DNA from: Gracilaria caudata
Lineage: Eukaryota; Rhodophyta; Florideophyceae; Gracilariales; Gracilariaceae
Direction: 5' to 3'
Assembly: GCA_030374735.1 (NCBI GenBank)
Contig: JASCIV010000226.1
Span: 1-30,277, forward strand
Length of the DNA stretch: 30,277 nucleotides
Shown: positions 1-9,353 of the stretch, in pieces
Layout: the number at the start of each line of letters is the position of its first letter
Position numbering within the stretch: position 1 is the stretch's first letter
The notes under the pieces: model-generated
Told to the model about the DNA's origin: nothing
Database searches by the model: none
What the model saw: the letters and a program-made list of their open reading frames with translations, nothing else
Made by a program: the position numbers and the translations under genes

Positions 1-84
1 CCCCCCCCCTGCCCGAAAACAGCATCAATTGTGACCACCTTCCTGCACACGCCGCCGCCCCGTTCTAAACCGCTGCTTCGTATC

Positions 85-2829
85 ATGGGGGCTGCGCCGT
101 CCAAGGATGACGACCACCACAGTAATTACACCGACCGTGCTTCCAACACAACCTCCCCTTCGCGCTCCAACTACGTCCCCTTACAAACGCTTCATCGTCG
201 TCACTCCTCCACTGAGCATCAAATACCGCACGAAAAGCGTCTCGCAAAGCGCCAGATAGAGGTGTACTACCGCGACTTTTTCAGTCTCTATCATGACCGC
301 GAGCGCGTCATGGCCCACATCGATAACGAAGCGCACCGCGGTCGAATCGATGAAACAACCCGTCTTCGTCTTCGGAAGGAGCAATTCATGCGAGAGTTGC
401 AGTACATTCGCCGTAAACGTAAACCCATCAGTATCTCAAACTTCCGTATTATCCGAAAGATTGGACAGGGTAGTTTTGGAGAGGTGTTTCTTGTGCGCGA
501 TCTTTACAACGGCGAGTTGTATGCCATGAAAAAGTTGACCAAGACCGATATGATCTGCAAGCGACAGGTCAATCATGTGTGGCTTGAGCGCTTCGTGCTC
601 GCTTCTGTCGGTGAGCATCCGCTCGTCGTCAAGATGCATTACAGCTTTCAGGACAAGAAGCATCTGTATTTTGTCATGGAGTATGTGCCGGGGGGTGACA
701 TGATGACCATGTTGATTCGTCGCGTCTTCCTTCCCGAGTCGTGGGCGCGCTTTTACATTGCCGAACTTGTCGTTGCTATCGATGCGTTGCACAGAACCGG
801 GATCATTCATCGCGACATCAAGCCGGATAACATACTGTTCCGCAAGGACGGTCACATATGTCTTTCTGATTTTGGTCTGTCAAAGAGCCTTATGCAGCCT
901 TCTGATCGCCATCGCTTTGCCAGTTCTGGCGCAGAGTATGTAAATACACCTAACTTCATTCAACACATTCGCCGCGGCGACGTCGACCTACCTCTGGAAA
1001 AGCGCATCAGATTATGGAAGGCGCTTGCAAAGGAAAGCGCTTTCTCGCGAGTCGGCACCCCCAACTACATTGCGCCTGAGGTGCTGCAGGGCAACAGCTA
1101 CTCCGAGTCATGTGACTGGTGGTCTGTTGGTGTAATTCTGTTTGAGATGCTGGTGGGCTACCCCCCTTTCTATCACAGAGACCCCGAGTGTGTTGGCCAT
1201 ATGATTTGTCACTGGCGTCAATATCTGCGTGTCCCGAAGGAGATTTCGTCCTCTCGACTAAGCGATGCTGCCAAGCATTTAATATATTCTCTTCTTCGCG
1301 AAGCACCATACCGTTTGGGAGCACGTCGCGGCCTTCAAGAATTCAAGGAACATCGCTTCTTCGAGGGCATTGACTGGGACACGCTTTCAGACACCGCAGC
1401 GCCCTTCATTCCCAATCTCAAGTCTGATACTGACACTCGCTACTTTGAGGATGACATCACCAGACAGCAGGTCACACAGCCACACCTGTCCCGCAATCAA
1501 CGACAAAATGCCACCAATGCGACGCAGAGAACCCCTGAAGATGCACGCATCACTCGCAAGAGATCTCTTAAACTCATATTTGACAGAAACACCGACGTAG
1601 AGTTTGTGGGTTTCACGTACGTTCCCAGAAGCGTTGATCTTCTCGGAACTCGAAGTTATGGTCGTGGTCCGCAGCGTGATCTGTACAATAATTCCGCACC
1701 GCCTCGAGCAGATCAGCGCTCCTCAGCGATGACAGATGCGCTGTCGCTTGAAGTCGACCCTCCTGAAGCCATTGCGAGACCGCTTCGGTCTCCCCGCGGA
1801 CCCGTGGCAGAAGCGGCCATTGCAAACGCGGAGGTATCGACCGCTCAGGACTCTGCGCAGGTACCTTCTAATCGCAGTACGCCCAGGCGATCGTCTTTGG
1901 AAATGGCTGCGGAGAGGAGTTCTGCAGGCACTGGTCGCGTGCGTTTTAGGGAGGTGGAAGTCCAACGGAATCCGGTGTCCAGCGAAACTGAACTACCCGT
2001 TACGAGTGACGTGTCTTCCACCGGGAGCTACGATCGTAGGTCAAACGGTGATGGGGCTCGTGGGGTCCAGCTGGAGACAATACCAGAGGACCTTGAGCAA
2101 TTGACGGGTTCGAGGGAGTATGACGACCTTGATGAACAGATTGGAGCGTTGAGAGTGAGCGAGGAGGAGGTTGGGGATGAACCTGAAGCTAGTCCCGAAT
2201 TAGGCCGGCTTGTTGACTTGACATACTCACCGCCAGCAACAAACCGCCAGAGCTGTCTCTCATTGCCGGATCTTGAAACGAAGCACTCACAACTGGACTC
2301 CGCCATATATGAAGGCGTACAAGGCGAAGGGCAGGAACAAATAGGCGCAAGTGGGGAAGAGGAGAGTGAGACAACTGCAAGTCAAGAAGTCGAAGAAGGC
2401 AACCGCAACGACGGTGTCATTCGACGAATGAGCCGGCTGATCCGAGATGAGGACATCCCCGTGTTCAGTACCGAAGAGAATGAACCAGAACCTGCAAGTT
2501 TCTCACCCGAAGCTTCGGAATTTCCCAACGCAAGAGAAGTGGACCAGTTTCTGTACGAAGCTTCACGAGGTATGAATAACGCAGCAAGGGAGCTTACATC
2601 CACTCCTGGCAGTGATATTCATGCCGTAGTTCAAAACGCGAAGGAAGAATTAAGCGGAACTGCCGCCAGACTTGGAAGAGAACTGAAGCCAAGTATGGGT
2701 ACTAGCACAGCTAGTGATGATACAACTGACTTGAGGAACCGAACGGCAGACCTGAAAGAACCTGAGGAATCCCTCCTACAATCTGACAAAATGTGGTCTT
2801 CAAAGCTGGAGTCAAAAACAACACACTGA
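85..2829 (+). CDS. NDR/LATS-family AGC Ser/Thr protein kinase with long C-terminal extension
   Basis: This is a cytosolic or membrane-associated kinase of the NDR (Dbf2/Cbk1/Trc) group, which normally acts with MOB co-activators in Hippo/MEN-type control of growth and division. The first ATG (base 85) gives 914 aa. A basic N-terminal helix region before the kinase resembles the MOB-binding NTR. Kinase landmarks are the Gly loop GQGSFGEV (about 127), Lys149, HRD with Asp244 and DFG with Asp262. The insert between DFG and APE is typical of NDR. The activation loop FSRVGTPNYIAPE has Ser321 at the regulatory phosphosite, and the hydrophobic motif FVGFTY has Thr511. Family members are usually 450-600 aa; here about 400 further residues follow, rich in Glu, Ser and Thr and without a recognised domain. 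The protein starts MGAAPSK, which fits the N-myristoylation consensus. The family call is very secure; membrane anchoring is inference. Confidence 0.95.
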   Translation: MGAAPSKDDDHHSNYTDRASNTTSPSRSNYVPLQTLHRRHSSTEHQIPHEKRLAKRQIEVYYRDFFSLYHDRERVMAHIDNEAHRGRIDETTRLRLRKEQFMRELQYIRRKRKPISISNFRIIRKIGQGSFGEVFLVRDLYNGELYAMKKLTKTDMICKRQVNHVWLERFVLASVGEHPLVVKMHYSFQDKKHLYFVMEYVPGGDMMTMLIRRVFLPESWARFYIAELVVAIDALHRTGIIHRDIKPDNILFRKDGHICLSDFGLSKSLMQPSDRHRFASSGAEYVNTPNFIQHIRRGDVDLPLEKRIRLWKALAKESAFSRVGTPNYIAPEVLQGNSYSESCDWWSVGVILFEMLVGYPPFYHRDPECVGHMICHWRQYLRVPKEISSSRLSDAAKHLIYSLLREAPYRLGARRGLQEFKEHRFFEGIDWDTLSDTAAPFIPNLKSDTDTRYFEDDITRQQVTQPHLSRNQRQNATNATQRTPEDARITRKRSLKLIFDRNTDVEFVGFTYVPRSVDLLGTRSYGRGPQRDLYNNSAPPRADQRSSAMTDALSLEVDPPEAIARPLRSPRGPVAEAAIANAEVSTAQDSAQVPSNRSTPRRSSLEMAAERSSAGTGRVRFREVEVQRNPVSSETELPVTSDVSSTGSYDRRSNGDGARGVQLETIPEDLEQLTGSREYDDLDEQIGALRVSEEEVGDEPEASPELGRLVDLTYSPPATNRQSCLSLPDLETKHSQLDSAIYEGVQGEGQEQIGASGEEESETTASQEVEEGNRNDGVIRRMSRLIRDEDIPVFSTEENEPEPASFSPEASEFPNAREVDQFLYEASRGMNNAARELTSTPGSDIHAVVQNAKEELSGTAARLGRELKPSMGTSTASDDTTDLRNRTADLKEPEESLLQSDKMWSSKLESKTTH

Positions 2830-3322
2830 TCTGACTAACTTTACTGGCGCTAATGTATTGCGATTTTTAAGGCAAGTGCTACAGCAAACGGCGTTCATGG
2901 TCAAAGGTCCGTGGACTAACATCTATGTATATACATGACAAATCGCAGAGTAGAATCATGGACTGAATGACAATGGCACAGATGAAACCCGTGAGTCTTG
3001 AGTCACGGAGGAAAAAAAAAAGAGAAAAAGAAAGCTTTGAGGGTCGCCGCTGAAAATGAATGCTCAGCTTCTTCTGGAGTGCATTGTAATTTTAACTTAG
3101 GAACATGCCTTTCATTTCTAAACTATCTTTATTACGTGCAAGACGGATATCGTGCGGGAGGGAGTGAATCGATGACAGTGGAGCGATGAATAGACTAGAA
3201 AATTAGACAGTTGTTGTACAGCGTGATTGAAAGGTCGAAAGCTATTTGCACCTCTTCGACAACTGAACCACTACCTAAACATCGAAACCGGTCTTACAAA
3301 CCATTTCTTCTCCTCACAAGAC
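2830..3322. other. Intergenic region, no gene seen
   Basis: This spacer lies between the kinase and the next plus-strand gene. It has a purine/A-rich tract near 3007-3034 and only short open frames without protein-like composition. It probably holds the kinase 3' UTR and the promoter and 5' UTR of the next gene. Confidence 0.5.
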
Positions 3323-4069
3323 ATGCAGCTTGCAATGCAGCATGCTATGTTGACCGAAAGCGCTACTACCAACATCATGGAGTCGACAACTTCTCCTGGA
3401 CTGCGCAGACGAAAGAACTTAGAAACTTGTGGGCATGAACCTGAAGCGACCCTCGACAAATCTCATGAGAATCAAGAACATCATGAAACCGAAAATAGTG
3501 ACGTGGTTGATCGCATGCTTGAGAAATGGACGTCTGTTCTACGTGACAAAAAGCAAGCTACTTTCACGTCATCTACTAAGAGGGAGGCTGAAAGTGCTTT
3601 GGCATTTGCCGAAAGAGTGCTGAGCAGTAATGAACAGAGCATATCGTACAACAAGAGAATGGATGAGCGCAAGATGTTATTTATCCTTGTTGGGATATTT
3701 TGTCTTGTGATTCCGACGTTGCTCCTGTTCGATCTTCTTCTCTCTGTTTTCTATTACGCCGAACTTGTGAAGGTGCTGAACTACGCGTCTCAAGAGTCCT
3801 CTGCAGTTGGATCCGTTGCATATGCCTGTGTTTACGTTTTGAACATCGCGAGCTCCCTACGCCGAAAGAATGGCTCCTGTCACGGGGCACTGGCATGGGG
3901 CTGCGTTTGTATCTTGCTTTCTCTCCTGTTTCTTATTCGCTTTACGACGAGTCCACAATCAGTGCTGTCCCGGGATACAAGAACAAAAGTTATGCGGTTG
4001 CAGAATTTATTACGAGACGTACTATGTGAAGACGATGACAATTCAGGACAGAACGCAATGGGTAACTAA
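3323..4069 (+). CDS. Hypothetical multi-pass membrane protein
   Basis: I do not recognise this protein. The first ATG in the frame is at 3323 and gives 248 aa; the frame is open a little further upstream but without an ATG. The N-terminal half is hydrophilic and charged (HENQEHHETENSDVVDRML). It is followed by a helical segment and three hydrophobic stretches: about residues 113-137 (LFILVGIFCLVIPTLLLFDL), about 155-172, and about 190-207 (ALAWGCVCILLSLLFLI). The tail is short and acidic. This suggests a tail-proximal hairpin or three-pass protein of an internal membrane with a cytosolic N-terminus. Function is unknown. Later in-frame Mets (3335, 3347, 3377) are alternative starts. Confidence 0.65.
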   Translation: MQLAMQHAMLTESATTNIMESTTSPGLRRRKNLETCGHEPEATLDKSHENQEHHETENSDVVDRMLEKWTSVLRDKKQATFTSSTKREAESALAFAERVLSSNEQSISYNKRMDERKMLFILVGIFCLVIPTLLLFDLLLSVFYYAELVKVLNYASQESSAVGSVAYACVYVLNIASSLRRKNGSCHGALAWGCVCILLSLLFLIRFTTSPQSVLSRDTRTKVMRLQNLLRDVLCEDDDNSGQNAMGN

Positions 4070-4249
4070 TCGAAGACGCCTTCATCCCCAAACCAGGGAA
4101 GAGGTGGAAGTGGACTTTTCTTCATCCCCGCATGTCTTTAAGCCTGCGTTGCCGCGTAAGCTTCCACTCAAAGCGGCCCACTGCGCAGTGGAAGTAACCT
4201 TACGCTTCGCAATCAGTGACGTGCCGCTCTGAGCTGCGAAGAAACAGAT

Positions 4250-5155
4250 TCATCCCAGGGGTTGCTTGCGGTTCAAAAAAGAAACACAGTTTTGGAGTTC
4301 GTCCCAATCAGGAAGAGGTTCATCGCCTTCGCTTTCGTTCGCTTCATCGTCCTCTATACTCGCCACGAACCTGTTGCTTCCGGGAAGCATGTCAATTTCG
4401 GTTGGAAATATATCTGTGACCAACAGTCCGTTGTCATGCAACATCCGAGAGTCACAGTCTTCAATAAATCCGAACCAGTATATAACCATCCCCGGACCAA
4501 ATCTTCCAAGATAGGAACTTACAGAGGAAACGTAATCCTTGTTCAGAGTATACTCATCCCCAAACTTCGCCTTACTATCAATCCATCGAACGACCTTATT
4601 GCGAAATAAGATCGGAACACTGAGTAAGATGTCGGGCGTTTTGTGACATCCGCGTTTCCGTAGCTCGTTCTCAGTTTCGAATTCTAGACCCAGATTCTTT
4701 ACCTCGTCCGTGAGACGCAGTTCATATTCAAGACCCAACGCGGTTCGTAGCCGATCCATCCTAGGACTGCAATGTTCATCCATTTCGACGCATAGTGCGA
4801 CATCATCCCGTAAACGTTCGTCCTTGATACTTGACTGGTCGCGCATCAATTGCGTTATTGCTTTTCGATTCAAACCCAGATGGAGCTCCAACACTTTTCT
4901 TGCCACTAGACTGGGAGACAGATTGAACCATTCAGCAATATCCATTAACGACTGTCCGCCCTTGAACCTCTCAACAAATGTTTTGCCATGCATCCTAACC
5001 AAGTAGAAAGTTTTCGCTACTTGGCGTGCGTAAAGCTGTTCGTAAATGAGTGAGATGGTGTCATGACCAATATCGGGCCGCATTCTGGCTATTCTGGATA
5101 TGTCTTCCTTACAACGGAGCAAGGAGCACATTTGCATCCATTCCGATGTTAACAT
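4250..5155 (-). CDS. CDIN1: CDIN1 (C15orf41)-like TPD-motif nuclease
   Basis: The product (301 aa from the ATG at 5155; the human protein is 281 aa) resembles CDAN1-interacting nuclease 1, the protein affected in congenital dyserythropoietic anaemia type I and a partner of Codanin-1 in histone/chromatin biology. The N-terminal half is helical with HTH-like segments (QSLMDIAEWFNLSPSLVARKVL). The C-terminal half carries the signature KTPDILL with Asp175 and then VVRWIDSKAKFGDEYTL with Asp193 and Lys195, forming a PD-(D/E)XK nuclease-type site, followed by YLGRFGPGMVIYWFGFI. All putative catalytic residues are present, so it should be active. The frame is open to 5206 but lacks an ATG there. The molecular role outside animals is not established. 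Confidence 0.9.
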   Translation of the reverse strand: MLTSEWMQMCSLLRCKEDISRIARMRPDIGHDTISLIYEQLYARQVAKTFYLVRMHGKTFVERFKGGQSLMDIAEWFNLSPSLVARKVLELHLGLNRKAITQLMRDQSSIKDERLRDDVALCVEMDEHCSPRMDRLRTALGLEYELRLTDEVKNLGLEFETENELRKRGCHKTPDILLSVPILFRNKVVRWIDSKAKFGDEYTLNKDYVSSVSSYLGRFGPGMVIYWFGFIEDCDSRMLHDNGLLVTDIFPTEIDMLPGSNRFVASIEDDEANESEGDEPLPDWDELQNCVSFLNRKQPLG

Positions 5156-5971
5156 TGTAAGCGGGATATGTAAAGCCCTGCATGGACAGAGATTCCCGTG
5201 TAGCAAGCAGTTGCAAGAAGAAAGATCTGAGTAGCACTCGGGAGTACAAGGGTATCAGAAGTTTGTCTCCGGATATTTCAATTTCTTAGAGATTGACGAA
5301 GGTGGTGATGATCTGCCATTCTTGAAGTGAATATCAGTTACTATCTACCTCTGCAGCGGCATCTGCCAAGAGCGGCGTTCACGGCCCTTTGCATCACATG
5401 CTGCAAAGTCAAGCTGAGGGCCCAGGGTGAGAGTTTGATGTGCTCTTCCTACGAAATGGGAAATGCTCCCCGTCCAGGATAAACCTCAACAAAAAAAATA
5501 TAAATGGAGATTTACTGAAGATCAATCTTTCTGCATCACGATTGAGAACCGAATGTTGGTTGACAAAAGTTCTCTGAATGATCGTTGTGTTTCCGACTTA
5601 CCGCCAATTGCTATCCCGGTATCCCTAGCTAGTAGCTGGGGACTTGTACACAACTAGAACGAAAAACGTGAGGGCTTTGGACCGCTTTCGCTTCTTACTA
5701 CATGTTTGAAAACACCTAAGAGATATTTTACTTTCTTGTCGCGCATTGTGTGTGCCACACAACTATTAATTTGTAGTTAGTGGTTGCGGTTAGAGGTGTT
5801 GTAGGTGTCGGGGTCTTCAGCAATTCCTACATAGTACGTACGAGGAAATTAACGTACGTATTTCGTAAAAGAGATAGAGAGAAAGAACGTCATGGTGAGG
5901 GGACGTTGGCCAGTGTAGCCGCCAGAACTGACGTATGTTGGAGTGCACTGCAGAACATTTCATGCGAGGGA
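5156..5971. other. Intergenic region, no gene seen
   Basis: About 0.8 kb lies between two minus-strand genes. It should include the CDIN1 promoter and 5' UTR and the 3' UTR of the zinc-finger gene. Short open frames (for example near 5463-5657 and 5780-6079) have no recognisable protein character. No RNA gene or repeat was recognised. Confidence 0.45.
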
Positions 5972-6901
5972 TCAGTCTTTAGATTGTTTGATCTTATCCC
6001 ATTTCAATCTCTCCTTCACAGCAAAGCAGATATATCTCTTTGCGATAGAATTTGTCCGTGTTTTACACAGTCGAGCTGAAATAACATCTTTTCTGAACTT
6101 CTCTAGATTGAAGAAGGGATGCTTCATAGCAAATATGATTTCATCCGCTGCTTTCTCCCCCATACAATTAGCAATCGAAGCAAGACAAACGGTCATATAG
6201 TCCACGTGCACATCTTGTAATTCAGCCTCCGTGTGTCCCGGATAGTCGGATTCATGTTCTAAGAAGGGAAAAGGTATCTGTGTGGAGTCTTGCTCCGCAG
6301 AACCTGAAAGCTTTTCCATTGATAATGCTTGTGCGCTGGCAACCGATTCCGTCCTGTCATCGCTTTCGATATGAATCTTCATGTCAGGCATCATGGTACC
6401 AGCACTGGGGCATGCCTTGCTCTGTTGTGAGTCATGAAAGGCAGATGTCCGTTCCATGTCGTCTTTAATCTCGACAAATGGTCTTCCTGCGAGATGGATG
6501 TGCCGAAAAGAGCCAGATTGCGAGAACTCTCTTTCTGCTCGATCGGGGAAGAGTGAGCGTAGCGGAGGTGGTTCCGAAAGGTTAAGTTTTGACACTTTAG
6601 ATGTTCTTTCAGAAGAAAATCTTTGAACACGAGCTGGTTTCGTTCCAATCGGTTCAGAAGATCGTTTTTGTTCGGGGCGGTTTGCGGACATTGGAGAACT
6701 ACAGGGCAATGTGATGTACGGAGAATAAGAGTCAGGTCCCCGAAAGGCACACTGACCAAGATGATCGCGAAGAGACGATAAGCTGGCGGAAAAATATACA
6801 CAGCGTTCATTTGGACAGTGGTGGAACATCTGGCCTATTACCGAATTGCGTGCGTGAATGAAAAGGTGTACGCGACGGGTGATCAGCCCGAAACGGGACA
6901 T
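5972..6901 (-). CDS. Hypothetical C2HC zinc-finger protein
   Basis: I do not recognise this family. The ATG at 6901 gives 309 aa. Near the N-terminus, CPNERC followed by twelve residues and then HLGQC forms a CX4CX12HX3C pattern, a plausible single zinc finger. The middle (about residues 70-200) is low-complexity, rich in Ser, Pro, Arg and Glu, and probably disordered. The last 85 residues look folded and helical (DYMTVCLASIANCMGEKAAD, then EIIFAMKHPFFNLEKFRKDV). The architecture suggests a nuclear nucleic-acid- or protein-binding factor. That is inference from composition only. Confidence 0.6.
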   Translation of the reverse strand: MSRFGLITRRVHLFIHARNSVIGQMFHHCPNERCVYFSASLSSLRDHLGQCAFRGPDSYSPYITLPCSSPMSANRPEQKRSSEPIGTKPARVQRFSSERTSKVSKLNLSEPPPLRSLFPDRAEREFSQSGSFRHIHLAGRPFVEIKDDMERTSAFHDSQQSKACPSAGTMMPDMKIHIESDDRTESVASAQALSMEKLSGSAEQDSTQIPFPFLEHESDYPGHTEAELQDVHVDYMTVCLASIANCMGEKAADEIIFAMKHPFFNLEKFRKDVISARLCKTRTNSIAKRYICFAVKERLKWDKIKQSKD

Positions 6902-7557
6902 AGACACGTCAAACTAAGAGAGATGCGTACTTGTGTGTGTCACGAAACAAAACTTAGAATGCGAAAGCGAGCGAAAGCTCCCATCCACCAACGTCTTGCC
7001 CGCACAAAGTTTTGGGACCGGCACAATTCCCAGTCAAAAAGCAAACTGGATAACGAAAAGTACACACATCAACTCGTCAGGAGTAAGCAAAGTTACAACT
7101 TGAGAAAGGGTGGCCGCAGCAGTCGTGAGCAACAAACTCTCGGGCTGCATTGATTCCTTGCAAAGAATTCCACAAACTTAAGAGCCTTCAATCTGCTGCA
7201 AGTCTACTACCAAGTGAAGCATGTGGAGTAGTGATGTAAACGATCAATCTATGATTAGAACCCCGGGAATATGTTTCTGAGATATCAAGTTCCAAAGCCA
7301 ACTTCCACAGGTTGATATTTCGAGTAGTACAACTTCATACATCGAAGCTCTGTGGTCGATTCGATGTCACGGTGCTTCACATGCTGCTCGTCGTCTTCAC
7401 ACGGACAGTTCGGACCATGGCCTGTCAACGCCAGGGTTTGCAGTTGTTCAACGGAAGATATTTATCTTGGTTTCGATCGATGGATGATGTTCATTGTCCT
7501 CTACGTGGTTTCCCTTCAGACCCAGTAGATATATCAATTTGTATCCGCTTATTTGGA
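6902..7557. other. Intergenic region, no convincing gene
   Basis: This stretch separates two minus-strand genes. A plus-strand open frame over 6818-7153 is basic and overlaps the start of the zinc-finger gene; it looks like chance. No other gene, RNA or repeat could be supported. Confidence 0.4.
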
Positions 7558-8460
7558 CTAGAAGTCCTCTTGATTCCTTTCCGTTGAGATCTTCGACCAG
7601 AATTGTTTGAGAAGCTCCGCCATGACGGCTGGTTGTTCCAACGGAATAAAATGTCGCGCGCCGTCCACATAGATAGGCACTGCACCAACTCTCTCACCTA
7701 TCTCTTCAGAGATATTCTGAAAATCGTGCGTGTCATCCTTACCAACAGCAACAAATACTGGAGGCTGAACGTCTCCAAGTCTTTCACGCAGGGGGGCAAT
7801 ATCCGAAAGTTGAGGGGTGACAGGATCATGCATAAAGAAATGAAACGCGTTGTAAACTTTAGCCATCGAAAGCAAGCGTTTTGCCACCTGTTTATCTCCA
7901 CTGCGCAGGGGGTGTGACCATGTTTCATTTAATGAGATAAAGGATTGCTTCCACGTTACGGGATCTTGAGCGGATTCGCTACCCAGAACGTACCTCGCTC
8001 CGATGGAGCGCATCTGACCAACAAATCGAGCTTCCGAGACATCCATGAAATGCTTCGCGCTCCAACTGTATCCAGGCAGACCGCTTCCGAAGAGTGCTAC
8101 ACTGTTTGCCCTCTGTCGTCGAGCAATAGCGTACTCAAGAGCGACAGTCCCGCCCATTCCCGAACCGACAAGATGGACTTCTTTGAGTTGCAAATGGTCT
8201 AGGACTGCATCAATGTCATCCATGTGTGAATAAGTGCCGGCGGGATCGGTTGATCTTCCGTAGCCACGTAGATCACAAGCAACCAGTCCAACAGTACGCA
8301 GATTTGTCTGGGCAAACAGGGGGTGAAAAAGGCGGCTGTCTGTCATAAAGTCATGTAGAAAGAGTGCAGCTTGCTTTCCGCCGTCAACGTTTTGGGTGCT
8401 AACTGCTAATTTAGCACAATCCTTCGTTTGTACAGTTAATGAAGTTAGTTGAGAAGACAT
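7558..8460 (-). CDS. Alpha/beta-hydrolase fold protein lacking the nucleophile Ser
   Basis: The 300-aa product starting MSSQLTSL has the alpha/beta-hydrolase core, closest in pattern to enol-lactonase/haloperoxidase-type members: FLHDF (normally LHGF, the oxyanion loop), DLRGYGRS, then LVGSGMGGTVAL at the nucleophile elbow, GSGLPGYSW, an acid-turn VGKDDTHDF (Asp242/243) and ARHFIPLEQP (His270). The elbow should read G-x-S-x-G. Here the nucleophile position is Gly101 (codon GGA, 8158-8160), with Ser shifted to residue 100, so ordinary hydrolase activity is doubtful. The frame is open with an ATG at 8667, giving a 69-aa longer N-terminus rich in Arg and Cys; this could be a targeting peptide. 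The gene is divergent from the D27-like gene. Confidence 0.88.
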   Translation of the reverse strand: MSSQLTSLTVQTKDCAKLAVSTQNVDGGKQAALFLHDFMTDSRLFHPLFAQTNLRTVGLVACDLRGYGRSTDPAGTYSHMDDIDAVLDHLQLKEVHLVGSGMGGTVALEYAIARRQRANSVALFGSGLPGYSWSAKHFMDVSEARFVGQMRSIGARYVLGSESAQDPVTWKQSFISLNETWSHPLRSGDKQVAKRLLSMAKVYNAFHFFMHDPVTPQLSDIAPLRERLGDVQPPVFVAVGKDDTHDFQNISEEIGERVGAVPIYVDGARHFIPLEQPAVMAELLKQFWSKISTERNQEDF

Positions 8461-9353
8461 ATGAGTAACGGTAATCGGACATCTGACTGAACAGAAGTTG
8501 TGGACACCTCCGGTATCGAGCCATAAAAAACGGCGAGTGCATAGGCCTTGTACAAAGGCATAGTGAAGATTGGGTCTTTTCTCACAAGTAGAGAGTTCTT
8601 CCTTGCGGTTTCCACACCTCGTGTTATTCTGTTTGGCAGAGATTCGCATCCTTCGCTCTGAGTCCATCAACTGAGAGAAAAGGCCTATGATTGTGGCAAA
8701 ACAAAGCTCTTGCTATTTTAGTTGCAAGCCCATATGAACTCCGAACCTAACTGAGGCCTTTTGCTCCCTCAAGGAAGAGTCTCCGATTCGAAAGCACGAA
8801 ATTTGAAACACTTGCACACGCAAAATTTGAATGCACGAGCAGACCCGTATCTTAGCATGAAAAGCGAAAGGCCTTGGTAGAAGGGTTTCTTGAAGACGGC
8901 CACGGTTATAAGGTTAGCGTTCCCTTACCTCAGCGTGATCCGTTATACTTCACTCATGAGCCAATGAAAACTGCCCAGATGTCGGGTGTCTACTGGATGT
9001 ATCTGCGGGCAAGGCTCTTCGTCCAGTTGTTCTCGTTCTCACACACAACAGCCTGCTCCTGACCTGTACGAAGATACCTTTGTAAGTATGATCTTCCGAT
9101 GATTCATGGCTGCAAATCGATGACATCAATGTGTCACACACAAGAGCGTCACTCTTTAGGACCCCCTCCCGCACTAGCGCTGAATACAAACTCGAAGCTT
9201 CCCACAATTCGCTCCAGGTACAGTACCGTCGATACGAGTGTTAATACGAAGGGCAGCATCCATAGCTTCGTATCCACGTCGTCAATCAGGCTAGCTGTCT
9301 TCACCCCGCAGAAGGGAAGTCTACCACGGCTTTATTTCTTTCACCAGATTAAC
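8461..9353. other. Divergent intergenic region between the hydrolase and D27-like genes
   Basis: It must contain both promoters. The hydrolase frame can extend to 8667 and the D27-like frame to 9099, which would shrink the spacer to about 430 bp. A short open frame at 8874-9062 is not convincing. No repeat or RNA gene was seen. Confidence 0.45.

Noticed and set aside
31..84. Upstream extension of the kinase frame to 31
   Set aside because: It relies on a GTG start; the first ATG at 85 also gives a canonical N-myristoylation start.
436..855. Minus-strand ORF inside the kinase
   Set aside because: It is antisense to conserved kinase motifs and has no domain.
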